Assembly (NCBI GenBank): GCA_963775505.1
Contig: CAVZIL010000008.1
Span: forward strand, 1 to 64,000
From: JAIBJN01 sp963775505
GTDB lineage: Bacteria > Actinomycetota > Thermoleophilia > Gaiellales > Gaiellaceae
Direction: 5' to 3'
DNA length: 64,000 nucleotides
The notes below the pieces were generated by a model, which worked only from the letters and a program-made list of their open reading frames with translations, was not told the DNA's origin and made no database searches. This document shows, piece by piece, positions 18,088 through 27,128 of the stretch. A program made the position numbers and the translations under genes. Each line of letters starts with the position of its first letter. The first letter of the stretch is position 1.

Positions 18088-19286
18088 AGCTCGAGCCGGC
18101 GGGCGAGCCACGCCTTCGTCGTCGACTGCAGGAGCAGCGTGACGACGATGGCGAGCGCGACCACGGTCGCCAGCTCGGCCTCGTACGGCACGCCCTCGGC
18201 GACGAGGACCCCGACCAAGGCCGCGGGGACGACGCCGGTCTCCCGTGTCCAGGAGAGGAAGACGAGCTCCTCGCGCCGCCACCGGCCGTGCCGGTCGGGA
18301 AGCAGGCAGGCGAGGACGGTCAGCGGACGTGCGACGAGGATGAGCGCGGCGAGGGTGACGAGCGCCGGGAGAGCCTCGTCGGCGATCGTGTCGAAGGGGA
18401 GGTTCGCGCCGAGGGTCAGGAACACGAAGATGACGACGATGTCCGTCGCCGCCTGCGTAAACACGCGCATCTCCGTCTCACGGTGGCTGTGCATCCCCAG
18501 GCCCAGCTCGTCCATGTTCGAGACGATCAGCCCGGCGAGGAACGCTCCGAGGTAGCCGCTCCCGCCGGCGTAGTCGATCGTGAAATAGCCTGCGGCTACG
18601 ACGAGCAGCACGGCGATGGTGGGGGACTCGCGCCAGATCCCGATCCGTCGCGTCGAGATCGCCAGAGCGAGTGCGACGCCGAAGACCGTGCCGAGCGCGG
18701 CCGAGACGAGGAGGTCGAGCAGGAACTCCTCGAGGGGCCCGGTGAGCGATCCGCTCCCCTCGATCACGAACGCCGCGAGGGAGAGCGCCAGCACCGCTCC
18801 CGTCACGTCGTTGAGAGCCGACTCCGCGACGATCGTCTGCGCGACCTTGGCACGGATCCGCAGCCGCTCGAAGAGCGGAATGAGGATCGCCGGGTCGGTG
18901 GGGGAGAGCACCGCGCCCACGAGTAGTCCCGCCTCGATCGGCACGTCGAACGCGAGCGCGGCCACGGACCCCGTGACCAGCGCCGTGAGCAGGACGCCGG
19001 GCACGGCGAGGAGCCCCAGGCCGACCGCCACCGGCCGAAGCACGCTGAACCTGAGGTTCAGGCCGCCGTAGAACAGGATCAGCGAGACGCCGAGCGTGAG
19101 CAGGATCTGGATCGCCACCGAGTCGAGCGGGAGCTCCACCCACCCGGCGACCTCCGGCCCCAACACTGCGCCCGCTCCGACGAGCACGACCATTCGCGGG
19201 ACGCGGAGGATCCCGGCCACGATCTCGGAGACCAGCCCGGCCGCGAGCAGGATCGCCAGTGTCTCGATGACGTCGCGCGCGGACAC
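18072..19286 (-). CDS. Cation:proton antiporter (NhaP/CPA1 type)
   Basis: 404 residues with 11-12 hydrophobic helices. The ion-binding region LVGAVLSPTDPAILIPLFER holds the CPA1 Asp-Pro motif and VAESALNDVTGAVLALSL carries the second conserved Asn-Asp pair. GSGYLGAFLAGLIVSNM is the following helix. Probably exchanges Na+ or K+ for protons to control internal pH. There is no long C-terminal regulatory domain. Stands alone on the minus strand. Confidence 0.88.
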   Translation of the reverse strand: MSARDVIETLAILLAAGLVSEIVAGILRVPRMVVLVGAGAVLGPEVAGWVELPLDSVAIQILLTLGVSLILFYGGLNLRFSVLRPVAVGLGLLAVPGVLLTALVTGSVAALAFDVPIEAGLLVGAVLSPTDPAILIPLFERLRIRAKVAQTIVAESALNDVTGAVLALSLAAFVIEGSGSLTGPLEEFLLDLLVSAALGTVFGVALALAISTRRIGIWRESPTIAVLLVVAAGYFTIDYAGGSGYLGAFLAGLIVSNMDELGLGMHSHRETEMRVFTQAATDIVVIFVFLTLGANLPFDTIADEALPALVTLAALILVARPLTVLACLLPDRHGRWRREELVFLSWTRETGVVPAALVGVLVAEGVPYEAELATVVALAIVVTLLLQSTTKAWLARRLELYDQG

Positions 19287-19309
19287 CGCGTGGATTCTGC
19301 TCCCCGCCG

Positions 19310-19579
19310 ATGACGGTTGCGCCGGGAAGCGGTCTGGTAAACGATCTGCAGATGCTTCTCGTCGTCTTCGCGCCCGCCGGTTTCCCTCAGGTCATGTTCT
19401 TCGTGACGCTCGCGATCGCGCTCTACCTGACTGTGATCGAGCTACGGGAATTCGATCCCCGTCCGCACTTCACGTACTGGGCGTGGTGGCTGTCGCTCGT
19501 GTTCCTGACCCACTTCGTGGGCTACCTCATCCTCCGTGGATACGCCGCCTACCGACGCCGGCACCGAGCCCGAGCCTAA
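19310..19579 (+). CDS. Small two-helix membrane protein, hypothetical
   Basis: Up to 89 residues with two hydrophobic segments (LLVVFAPAGFPQVMFFVTLA and WAWWLSLVFLTHFVGYLILR) and a basic tail (YRRRHRARA). No family recognised. ATG 19352, inside the given start, is an equally good start because it lies just before the first helix. Its 3' end overlaps the next gene by 44 bases. Confidence 0.5.
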   Translation: MTVAPGSGLVNDLQMLLVVFAPAGFPQVMFFVTLAIALYLTVIELREFDPRPHFTYWAWWLSLVFLTHFVGYLILRGYAAYRRRHRARA

Positions 19580-19892
19580 GCGGGACTTCAGAGATCGCCC
19601 GCTCGGGCGGATCGCACTGCTGCTCGGGGTGTTACTCCTCGCCGTCATCGCGCTGCAGACCTGTGCGTCGCGCGGGGACGAAATCTCCTTCGAAGAGGCC
19701 GAGGTGATCGCGAGGGCCCAGGTCGACTTCGTGCCCGAGAAGGTCCTCGTCCGCGGCATCCAGCGCGGATTGGACGCACAGCTGTACTGGGCCGTTTCCC
19801 TCTCGACGACGAATGCCGCCGGTCTCAGGGAAGAGTGCGCCACGGTTCTCGTCAACGCTGAGACGGGAGCGGCGGAGACGGAACCATGCTAG
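19536..19892 (+). CDS. Membrane-anchored small protein, hypothetical
   Basis: 118 residues: a charged N-terminus, one transmembrane segment (IALLLGVLLLAVIALQTC) and an extracytoplasmic domain of about 70 residues with FEEAEVIARAQVDFV and LYWAVSLST, which has the shape of a small PepSY-like fold but is not a certain match. The Cys at the end of the helix is not in a proper lipobox. It overlaps the preceding small membrane gene and the two are probably co-transcribed. Function unknown. Confidence 0.5.
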   Translation: MDTPPTDAGTEPEPKRDFRDRPLGRIALLLGVLLLAVIALQTCASRGDEISFEEAEVIARAQVDFVPEKVLVRGIQRGLDAQLYWAVSLSTTNAAGLREECATVLVNAETGAAETEPC

Positions 19893-20033
19893 CCCGCTCC
19901 TATGTGGCCACCCGACACTCATCGCCTGGAAAAGGTGGACTTCCTAAACCTGGGCTGCGTCCGAGCCGTTTCGTACGGTAGTTCGCGGATTGGTGTGCCG
20001 CAGCGCTCTGGCGTGCGTCCCTAGGAGGGCTTG

Positions 20034-21525
20034 ATGACCTCGTCGCTTGCGTCCGTGCTGTCCGCGCTTCTCGCTCAGGCGCCGACGCCTGAGGAGCTCC
20101 AGGAGCAGATCAACCTCGACAGCCTGGTCCTGCTCGAGGTCTTCTACTTCTTCACGGTCGTGATCATGTGGCTGATCCACGTCGGCTTCATGGCGTACGA
20201 GGCGGGCGTCGCGCGGCGCAAGAACATCATGTCGACGGCGATGAAGAACATCCTCACCATCGCCGTCGTCACGCCGAGCTTCTACTACTTCGGCTGGTAC
20301 ATCTACGGCTGCTTCGAGCACGGCGGTCCGGCCGAGGGCCATGCCGGCCCAGCCGAGTTCCCGGGGTTCTGCGGCCTCACCGCGCCGTGGAGCGCAGGGC
20401 ATGGCCGGGAACCTCGAGTCGAGCCTCACCGGCCATCTGAGCCTCGTCTTCTTCCTCGCCTTCCTGCTCTTCTCCTGGACCACCGCCTCGATCATGTCGG
20501 GCGCGCTCATCGAGCGCGTGCGCCTGTCCGCCTACCTCATCCTCGCGGTCGTCCTCGGCTCGGGGGTCTGGATCATGGACGCGGCCTGGGGCTGGAGCGC
20601 GGGCGGCTGGCTCACCACGAACTACGGCTTCCACGACTCGATCGCGTCCCTCGTCGTGCACGGCGTCGCCGGCGCCTTCACGCTTGGCGTGCTTCTGAAC
20701 CTGGGGCCACGCATAGGGAAGTACGACATCCAGGGGAGGGCGAGAGCGTTCAGACCCCACAACACGCATCTGACCCTCATGGGGCTGATGCTGATCTTCA
20801 CCGGCTTCTACGGCTTCTACGCCGCCTGTCTCTTCATCCAGTCGACGGTCTTCCCAGGGTGGCTGAACATCTATCTGTCGCCCACGACGCTGGGCACGAT
20901 CGCGATGGTGATCACGTTCGGCTTCGCCGGCGGCTTCACCGGCGGCTGGATCGCCAGCAAGGGCGATCCCTTCTGGACGCTGTCCGGCGGCCTCGCGGGG
21001 GTGATCTCGGTTTCGGCAGGCGCCGACGTCTACCACCCCTCGCTCGCCTACCTACTGGCCGCGTCGGGCGGCCTGCTCGTCGTCTGGGTCGGGGGCTACA
21101 TCGAGAAGAAGCTGCGGGTCGACGACGCGGTCGGGGCGGTGGCGGTCCACGGCTTCTGCGGGTTCTACGGCGTCTTCCTCGTCGGCATCTTTGCGGGCGG
21201 CTTCCCGACCGGGGTGAACAACGTCCCCAGCTCGTTCGGCGGGCAGCTCATTGGCATGCTCGCGTTCTTCCCGCTGGCGTTCCTGCCGGGCTACATCGTC
21301 AGCTGGGTGCTGAAGAAGGCGAACCTGCTGCGCGTCCCGCCGGAGGTCGAGCTGGAAGGCCTCGACATGGCGGAGTTCCAGCAGGACTTCTTCCCCGAGT
21401 TCGAGCGGGTGCCCGAGACGGTCGTCCTGCCCGACGGCCAGGAGGTCGAAGCCGGGCCGATCCTGCTCGAGGGGTACGCACAGGTAAACGGAGACCGAGC
21501 CGGTGAGCCGGCGGGGAGGAGGTAG
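20034..21525 (+). CDS. amt: Ammonium/methylammonium transporter (Amt), one frame break
   Basis: Amt/Mep/Rh channel, about 496 residues. Features: the early helix GFMAYEAGVARRKN (Amt equivalent of the GGLVRRKN turn), VVHGVAGAFTLGVLL with the first pore histidine and VAVHGFCGFYGVFLVGIFA with the second. A long cytosolic C-terminus (ELEGLDMAEFQQDFFPEF) follows. The frame slips by one base near 20400, between TAPWSAG and MAGNLESSLTGH. ATG 20034 sits close behind AGGAGG; a TTG directly upstream is less likely. Amt proteins also carry methylammonium, which makes it a natural partner of the adjacent methylamine block. Two small membrane-protein genes follow in the same direction. Confidence 0.88.
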
Positions 21526-21528
21526 GCC

Positions 21529-21813
21529 GTGATCGACAGCTTCCCCTACGACAGCTGGGACGAGGTCACGACGACGTTCTGGACGTTCGGCCCGGAGAAC
21601 TCCACGGGCACGTACGTCCTCACCGTCCTCGGGATCGCCCTCATGGTGCTGGCACTGGTCTACTGGGTCTGGCTCGAGAACAAGAAGCTCAATGCCCAGG
21701 CAGAGCTCCTGCGCGGCGCCGGGGCCTTGTTGCCGCCCGCGAGCCCGACAGCTCCGGGCCCGGGCTTCAAGGAGCCTCCGCTCGCCGGCCCCTCGACCGA
21801 TCCCGGACCCTAG
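21529..21813 (+). CDS. Single-helix membrane protein downstream of amt
   Basis: 94 residues starting at GTG three bases after the amt stop, with GGAGGAGG inside the end of amt as ribosome site. One transmembrane helix (YVLTVLGIALMVLALVYWVW) is followed by a basic turn and a Pro/Gly-rich C-terminus. No family recognised. Position directly behind amt suggests an accessory subunit or regulator of the transporter, in place of the usual GlnK; this is inference. Confidence 0.55.
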   Translation: MIDSFPYDSWDEVTTTFWTFGPENSTGTYVLTVLGIALMVLALVYWVWLENKKLNAQAELLRGAGALLPPASPTAPGPGFKEPPLAGPSTDPGP

Positions 21814-21819
21814 GAGGGC

Positions 21820-21975
21820 ATGATGGCTCGTCAGAAACAGATCGAGTTCCCATCCCAGCAGTCGCCCGTACGCTGGCTGACGCCGGCCATGCTCCTGCTC
21901 TCGGTGGCTTGCATCGTCATCGTCATCGTCATCCTGCTTGCCCACCCGAGCGGGGAGTTCATCGGGCCCTGGTGA
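21820..21975 (+). CDS. 51-aa single-helix membrane protein
   Basis: Short gene with TAGGAGGGC before tandem ATG codons at 21820 and 21823. The product has a basic N-terminus with MARQKQIEFPSQQ, one hydrophobic helix (MLLLSVACIVIVIVILLA) and a short tail ending FIGPW. It begins 6 bases after the preceding small gene, so amt and the two small genes look like one operon. Function unknown; a transporter-associated peptide is possible. Confidence 0.5.
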   Translation: MMARQKQIEFPSQQSPVRWLTPAMLLLSVACIVIVIVILLAHPSGEFIGPW

Positions 21976-22008
21976 GCGCGGAAGCTCGGGCGGTGCTATA
22001 AGAGGAAC

Positions 22009-22236
22009 ATGTCGCGGCTCTACCTCATTTGCGGCCTCTGCGGGCGACAGCAGGCTGACGGTCTCCTGTCGCGCGGGTATTGGGGGCACCTCGACGCCGG
22101 CAACGGGCATGCGCTCCGCGCATGCCCGACCTGCAAGGAGCAGCACTCGGACTGGGAGACGCGCCTGCGCGCGAACGCTGGCCCGGGCACGCTCGACGCC
22201 TCCACCTTCCCGCAGCTAGACGGCTCCACGGCCTGA
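22009..22236 (+). CDS. Small zinc-ribbon-like protein
   Basis: 75 residues with a CGLCG motif at 9-13 and a CPTC motif near 40, a plausible pair of zinc ligands. The rest is hydrophilic. AGAGGAAC precedes ATG 22009. The stop lies 3 bases from the convergent folD stop. No function can be assigned. Confidence 0.5.
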   Translation: MSRLYLICGLCGRQQADGLLSRGYWGHLDAGNGHALRACPTCKEQHSDWETRLRANAGPGTLDASTFPQLDGSTA

Positions 22237-22239
22237 CTT

Positions 22240-23136
22240 CTAGCCCTGCAGCGACGCGGCCTCGGCGGTGTTGCGGAGGAGCCAGACGTCCGTGATCGGC
22301 CCGACCCCGCCGGGGACCGGCGTGATCGCCTCGGCCCGCTCGGCCACGCTCTCGAAGTCGAGATCGCCGACGAGCCGCACCTTGCCGGTCTCCTCGTCGC
22401 GCACGGGGTTGATGCCGACGTCGACCGCGATCACGCCCTCCTTGACCATGTCGCCGGTGACGAAGCGGGGGACGCCCGCGGCGACCACGAGGATGTCGGC
22501 CCGCGACGTGTGCTCCTCGAGGCGGCCCGCCTGCGCCGTGAAGCGGTGACAGGAGACGACGGTCGCGCCGCGGGAGAGCCCGAGCCAGAGCGCCGGCTTC
22601 CCGACGTTGTTCGAGCGGCCGACGAGCACGAGGTCGAGGCCGTTGTAGAAGGTCGCCGGGTCGCGGCCGCTCTCCTCGACGTAGCGGTCGAGGAGCCAGA
22701 AGACGCTGGCGGGCGTCGAGGGCGTGTAGCGCGGCTCGCCGAGCGCGAGCAGGCCCGCGTTCTCCGGGTGCACAGCCTCGACGTCCTTCAGCGGATGGAG
22801 CTGCTCGTAGAGGTGCTCCTCCGGAACCTGCGGCGGCAGCGGCCGGAGAATGAGGATGCCGGAGACGCGCGGGTCGGCGTTCAGCATGCCGACGAGCGCG
22901 AGCGCGTCCGCCTCCTCGACGTCGGCCGGGAGCTGCTCGCAGACGTAGCGGCACCCGAGCTCCTCCGCGATCCGGCGCACGCGGTGTTCGTAGGCCTGCG
23001 CGGCGTAGTCCTCGCCGACGAGGACGGTGGCGAGGCCAGGGGTAATGCCCGCGGCGCCGAGCTCGGCAACGGCGCGCTCGACGTCGCCGCGAAGCTCGTC
23101 GGCGAGGCGCCCGCCGTCGATGACGACGGCGCTCAC
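22240..23136 (-). CDS. folD: Methylene-THF dehydrogenase / methenyl-THF cyclohydrolase (FolD)
   Basis: 298 residues. Converts 5,10-methylene-THF to methenyl-THF with NAD(P)+ and hydrolyses it to 10-formyl-THF. Visible: LVGEDYAAQAYEHRVRRI, where the usual catalytic Tyr/Lys pair (YxxxK) reads YEHRVRR, then GILILRPLPPQVPEEHLYEQ, HPLKDVEAVHPENAG, the Rossmann element VLVGRSNNVGKPALWLGLSR, and the end TPVPGGVGPITDVWLLRNTA. The Lys of the family YxxxK motif seems to be Arg or absent, so cyclohydrolase activity may be weak, which would explain the separate fchA next door. GTG 23136 overlaps the fchA stop (GTGA). Last gene of the methylamine/C1 block. Confidence 0.9.
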   Translation of the reverse strand: MSAVVIDGGRLADELRGDVERAVAELGAAGITPGLATVLVGEDYAAQAYEHRVRRIAEELGCRYVCEQLPADVEEADALALVGMLNADPRVSGILILRPLPPQVPEEHLYEQLHPLKDVEAVHPENAGLLALGEPRYTPSTPASVFWLLDRYVEESGRDPATFYNGLDLVLVGRSNNVGKPALWLGLSRGATVVSCHRFTAQAGRLEEHTSRADILVVAAGVPRFVTGDMVKEGVIAVDVGINPVRDEETGKVRLVGDLDFESVAERAEAITPVPGGVGPITDVWLLRNTAEAASLQG

Positions 23137-23708
23137 TCCGAGCCGACCGCTCGCGCGGCGGCCTGGTCCGCGCTCCTGACGGTCGCCCGCGCCCGCTCCA
23201 CGCGCTCGTCGCCCTCCACCGTGGCCAGGTTGATCTCGACGAGGTTGGCGGCGACTCGCGCCGCTGCCGAGGCGAGGATCGCGGCGGCGGACGCGTCGCC
23301 GCGCAGGTTCGGGTTGCCGCAGACGGCGATCTCCGCGGCCAGCTCGGACACGGAGGCCGCGCACTCGGCGATCTGGAGGGGGACGTCCGCCGCCCGCGAG
23401 AGCGTCTCCCCGATCAGCATGTTGCGCACCTCGGGCTCCAGCTCCCTGGGCATCCGCAAGGCAGTGAGGACGTTCTCGTAGGCGACCGCGTCTTCGTCCG
23501 CGAGCGGCGCGGCGCGGTGGCGCAGGGTCTCCGCCTGCGCGACGGCCCCCGCGGCGCCGTCCCAGTCGTGCGCGAAGCGCGCCGCCATCGCCGCGAGCGA
23601 CGCGGCCATCTCGGTCACGAAGGCGGCGACGGATCCACCGCCCGGCGCCGGGGTCTCCGCCGCGATCGTGTCGAGCAGCTCCTCGAAGGCGACCTCGGTG
23701 TAGGGCAC
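23133..23708 (-). CDS. fchA: Methenyl-THF cyclohydrolase (formiminotransferase-cyclodeaminase family, FchA)
   Basis: 191 residues, the size of stand-alone FTCD C-terminal-type proteins. The signature ETPAPGGGSVAAFVTEMAAS near residue 20 and GNPNLRGDASAAAILASAAA near 130 are typical. In methylotrophs FchA hydrolyses 5,10-methenyl-THF to 10-formyl-THF. It sits between fhs (26 bases) and folD (4-base overlap), the same trio that drives THF-linked C1 oxidation in methylamine users. Cytosolic, all-helical. Confidence 0.88.
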   Translation of the reverse strand: MPYTEVAFEELLDTIAAETPAPGGGSVAAFVTEMAASLAAMAARFAHDWDGAAGAVAQAETLRHRAAPLADEDAVAYENVLTALRMPRELEPEVRNMLIGETLSRAADVPLQIAECAASVSELAAEIAVCGNPNLRGDASAAAILASAAARVAANLVEINLATVEGDERVERARATVRSADQAAARAVGSE

Positions 23709-23734
23709 GGCGCGATTCTCACCGCGACCGCTTC

Positions 23735-25402
23735 TCAGAACAAGCCTACGGTTCTCCCGCTCTCGTCGATGTCGACGTCGAAGGCCGCCGGCTTCACGCC
23801 CAGGCCCGGCATCGTCTGCATGTCCCCGAGGAGCGGGACGAGCCAGCCGGAGCCCGTGTATGCGCGAATGTCCCGCACGGTCACGGTGAAGCCCGTCGGG
23901 GCGTTCAGGAGCGTCGGGTCGTGGGAGAGCGAGAGGTGCGTCTTCGCCATGCAGACCGGCAGCGTGTCGTAGCCCTGCTCCGTGAACGTCCTCAGCTTCT
24001 CCTGGGCCGCCGGCAGGAAGGCAACGCCGTCGGCGCCGTACACGCGTTTGCAGACCGCCTCGATCTTCTCGGCGATCGACGCGTCAGCCGGGTAGATGAA
24101 GTCGAACTCGTTCGGCTGCTCGGCCGCGTCGACGATCGCCTCGGCGAGGCCCTCGGCCCCCTCGCCGCCGCGCTCGAAGGCCTCGTTCAGCTCCGCGGCG
24201 TGCGCGCCGTAGTCGAGCGCGAGCTTGCGCACCGCGTCGAGCTCGTCGTCGGGGTCGGTGGGGAAGCGGTTGACCGCCACGACCGCCTTGAGCCCGAACT
24301 CGCGCACGATCCCGAGATGGCGCCGGAGGTTCTCCGCGCCGCGCTCGACGGCCTCGAGCCCGCCGTCCGGGTCGCCGCCGTGGTGCTTCAGGGCGCGCAC
24401 GGTCGTGACGAGGCAGATCGCGTTCGGCCGGAGGCCGCCGATCCGGCAGACGATGTCGAGAAACTTCTCCATGCCCATGTCCGAGCCGAAGCCGCTCTCC
24501 GTGACGACGTAGTCGCCCAGCTTGAGCGCGACGAGGTCGGCGACCAGCGAGTTGTTGCCGTGCGCGATGTTCGCGAACGGCCCGCAGTGGACGAACGCCG
24601 CCTGGCCCTCCAGCGTCTGCACGAGGTTCGGCTTGATCGCATCCTTGAGGAGGACCGTCATCGCCCCGGCCGCCTGGAGCTGCTCGGCGACGACGGGCTC
24701 GCCCTCCCACGTGTAGCCGACAGTGATCGCGCCGAGACGCTTGCGCAGGTCGTGCAGGTCGCGCGCGACGGCCAGGATGGCCATGACCTCGGAGGCCGCG
24801 GTGATGTCGTAGCCGGTCTCGCGCGGGTAGCCGTTCGGGCGCCCGCCGAGCCCGAGCACGATCTGCCGGAGCGCACGGTCGTTGATGTCGACGCAGCGCC
24901 GCCAGCTCACGGTCAGCGGGTCGATCCCGAGCTTGTTCCCGTGCAGGAGGTGCGCCTCGAGCATGGCGGCGAGCAGGTTGTTCGCGGCGCCGATCGCGTG
25001 GATGTCGCCGGTGAAGTGGAGGTTCAGATCCTCCATCGGGACGACCTGCGCATAGCCGCCGCCCGCGGCGCCACCCTTGATCCCGAAGACCGGGCCGAGC
25101 GATGCCTCGCGCAGGCAGAGCGCAACCTTCCGGCCGATGTGCCCGAGCCCCTGCGTCAGCGAGACCGACGTCGTCGTCTTTCCCTCGCCCGCCTTCGTCG
25201 GCGTGATCGCGGTCACGCAGACGAGCTTCCCGTCGGGCCGGTCGGCGAGGCGCTCCACGACCGACAGGTCGACCTTGGCCTTGTACTTCCCGTAGAGGTC
25301 GTACTCGTCGGGCTCGAGCCCGAGCTCCTCCGCGATCTCCGCGACCGGGCGGAGGGTGGCCTCCTGTGCGATCTCGAGGCTGCTCGGCATGTGCGTGGCC
25401 AT
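23735..25402 (-). CDS. fhs: Formate-tetrahydrofolate ligase
   Basis: 555 residues, the full length of this highly conserved enzyme. P-loop TPTKAGEGKTTTSVSLTQGL, then FGIKGGAAGGGYAQVVPMED, FTGDIHAIGAANNLLAAMLE, and LVTTVRALKHHGG are all present. It interconverts formate, ATP and THF with 10-formyl-THF. In a methylamine oxidation route it would run toward formate and ATP, feeding the formate dehydrogenase encoded upstream. ATG 25402 has AAAGGAG just ahead. Follows the N-methylglutamate dehydrogenase beta gene by 17 bases. Confidence 0.95.
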   Translation of the reverse strand: MATHMPSSLEIAQEATLRPVAEIAEELGLEPDEYDLYGKYKAKVDLSVVERLADRPDGKLVCVTAITPTKAGEGKTTTSVSLTQGLGHIGRKVALCLREASLGPVFGIKGGAAGGGYAQVVPMEDLNLHFTGDIHAIGAANNLLAAMLEAHLLHGNKLGIDPLTVSWRRCVDINDRALRQIVLGLGGRPNGYPRETGYDITAASEVMAILAVARDLHDLRKRLGAITVGYTWEGEPVVAEQLQAAGAMTVLLKDAIKPNLVQTLEGQAAFVHCGPFANIAHGNNSLVADLVALKLGDYVVTESGFGSDMGMEKFLDIVCRIGGLRPNAICLVTTVRALKHHGGDPDGGLEAVERGAENLRRHLGIVREFGLKAVVAVNRFPTDPDDELDAVRKLALDYGAHAAELNEAFERGGEGAEGLAEAIVDAAEQPNEFDFIYPADASIAEKIEAVCKRVYGADGVAFLPAAQEKLRTFTEQGYDTLPVCMAKTHLSLSHDPTLLNAPTGFTVTVRDIRAYTGSGWLVPLLGDMQTMPGLGVKPAAFDVDIDESGRTVGLF

Positions 25403-25419
25403 GTCGCTCCTTTCGACGG

Positions 25420-26634
25420 TCAGTGAGAGACCGCAGCCGCGGCCAGCTCGGACACGAGGGTGTCGGTCTGGAAGCGCTCGAGCGCGAACGGCTCGATCAG
25501 CCTCGGCGTCTCGCCGGTGGCGACGAGCTCCGCGAGGGTGGTGCCGACGATCGGCGCCGCCTTGAAGCCGTAGGTGCCCCAGCCGGTGGAGACGAGGAAG
25601 CCGTCGAGCTCGGTCTTCCCGAGGATCGGGCTGTAGTCGGGCGAGAGGTCGCAGAGGCCCGTCCAGGCGCGCAGCACGCGGATCCGCTCGAGCTGCGGGA
25701 AGAGCTCGAGGACGTGGCGCGCCGAGTACTCGAGGAACGAGAACGTCCCCTTGCCGCAGTAGGTCGTGTACGGCTCGATCTCGGCGCCGATCAGGAACTC
25801 GCCCCGGTCGGTCTGCGAGACGTAGACGTGCATCTGCGAGGAGACGACCACCACGTCCAGGAACGGCTTCACCGGCTCCGTCACGAACGCCTGGAGGATG
25901 TGGGTGGTGATCGGCAGCTGCACGCCGGCGAGGTCGGCGACGAGCGTCGACCAGCCGGCCGTGGCGCTCACGACCGTGTCGGTCTTCACGTGCCCGCGGG
26001 TCGTCTCGACGCCGGTGACGCGGCCGTTGGAGCGCTCGATTCCCGTCACCTCCGTGTACGGGTGGATCTCGACCCCCTGCCGGTCGGCGCCGCGGGCGAG
26101 ACCCCAGACGACCGCGTCGTGGCGGATGATCCCGCCGGGTGGGTGGTAGAGGGCGGCCTGCACCGGCCAGGTGACGTTCTCGGACAGGTCCATCTCGGGG
26201 CAGAGCTTCGCGATCTCGTCCGGATAGATCACGCGCGAGTCGATGCCGAGGAGCTGGTTGACCTCGGCGCGCTCGTTTGCGGTGATGATCCCGCGGTCGG
26301 AGTGCGCGAGCGTGAGGTGGCCCTGCTGCGAGAAGAGCAGGTTGAAGTCGAGGTCGGCGCCGAGCCCCTCGTAGAGCCTGACGCTCTCCTTGTAGAACTC
26401 GGCGCCCTCCGGCGTGCGGTAGTTCGCGCGGACGATCGTCGTGTTGCGCCCCGCCGCGCCGGAGCCGATGTAGCTCTTCTCCAGGATCGCCACGTCCGTG
26501 ATGCCGTGGTTCTTGGCGAGGTAGTACGCGGTCGCGAGGCCGTGGGAGCCGCCGCCGACGATGACGACGTCGTAGCGATCCTTCAGCTCCGACCGCGGCC
26601 GCCACATGCGCCGGACCCGGAAGACGTCCTTCAT
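25420..26634 (-). CDS. mgdA: N-methylglutamate dehydrogenase beta subunit (MgdA; SoxB-like)
   Basis: 404 residues. DAO-type subunit of heterotetrameric sarcosine-oxidase-like enzymes. FAD fold VVIVGGGSHGLATAYYLAKN at about 25, then YIGSGAAGRNTTIVRANYRT. GGIIRHDAVVWGLARGADRQ contains the His that in sarcosine oxidase beta carries covalent FMN. C-terminal LCDLSPDYSPILGK and STGWGTYGFKAAPIVG close the substrate and flavin site. ATG 26634 overlaps the gamma stop (ATGA). Assignment to N-methylglutamate rather than sarcosine rests on the linked gmaS and mgsABC genes. The gene order here (delta, alpha, gamma, beta) differs from the usual beta-delta-alpha-gamma order. Confidence 0.85.
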   Translation of the reverse strand: MKDVFRVRRMWRPRSELKDRYDVVIVGGGSHGLATAYYLAKNHGITDVAILEKSYIGSGAAGRNTTIVRANYRTPEGAEFYKESVRLYEGLGADLDFNLLFSQQGHLTLAHSDRGIITANERAEVNQLLGIDSRVIYPDEIAKLCPEMDLSENVTWPVQAALYHPPGGIIRHDAVVWGLARGADRQGVEIHPYTEVTGIERSNGRVTGVETTRGHVKTDTVVSATAGWSTLVADLAGVQLPITTHILQAFVTEPVKPFLDVVVVSSQMHVYVSQTDRGEFLIGAEIEPYTTYCGKGTFSFLEYSARHVLELFPQLERIRVLRAWTGLCDLSPDYSPILGKTELDGFLVSTGWGTYGFKAAPIVGTTLAELVATGETPRLIEPFALERFQTDTLVSELAAAAVSH

Positions 26635-27128
26635 GCGACGAGCCCTCTCGCGGCGTCGATGAGCACCTCGGCGACGTAGTCCGCGTACTCCTGGGGGAAG
26701 TACAGGCGGAACGTCTCGTTGTCGGGCCGGAGGAGGATCGTCCTCACGTGGGCGACGGAGCCCACGGCGGGGAGCCGCCCGGGGTCGGCGTCCGTGACCC
26801 GCCTGAACAGGGTCTCGTCGCCCGGGATGCCGAGCCCGGCCCACGCTGCCGAGACGTCGACGACGAGGCGCCCCTCGCCTGCGAGGCGCCGGCGAAGCTC
26901 GCCGACCTCGTCGAACGGGCACAGGACCAGCGCTCGCTCCGGGGTCATCTGCACAAGATCGGCGCCGCCGGAGCCGAGCCCGTTCAGCTCGCCGCGGACG
27001 TCGAGCATTCCGGTGCGCGAGAGGTCCTCGAACCCGGCGGGCGCGTCCGCGAGCGCTCGTTCCAGAGGCGAGCGCCATTCCGCGTCCGGGGTCGCGAGGT
27101 CGGGACTGAGGAAGTCGAGGTGGCTCAC
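26631..27128 (-). CDS. mgdD: N-methylglutamate dehydrogenase gamma subunit (MgdD; SoxG-like)
   Basis: 165 residues with the weakly conserved pattern of sarcosine oxidase gamma subunits: EDLSRTGMLDVRGE early, VVDVSAAWAGLGIPGDETLF in the middle and a C-terminal RLYFPQEYADYVAEVLIDAA. Together with the alpha subunit's GcvT-like part it shapes the folate channel. It overlaps the alpha stop and the beta start by four bases each, so the four subunits are made as one coupled unit. Confidence 0.8.
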   Translation of the reverse strand: MSHLDFLSPDLATPDAEWRSPLERALADAPAGFEDLSRTGMLDVRGELNGLGSGGADLVQMTPERALVLCPFDEVGELRRRLAGEGRLVVDVSAAWAGLGIPGDETLFRRVTDADPGRLPAVGSVAHVRTILLRPDNETFRLYFPQEYADYVAEVLIDAARGLVA

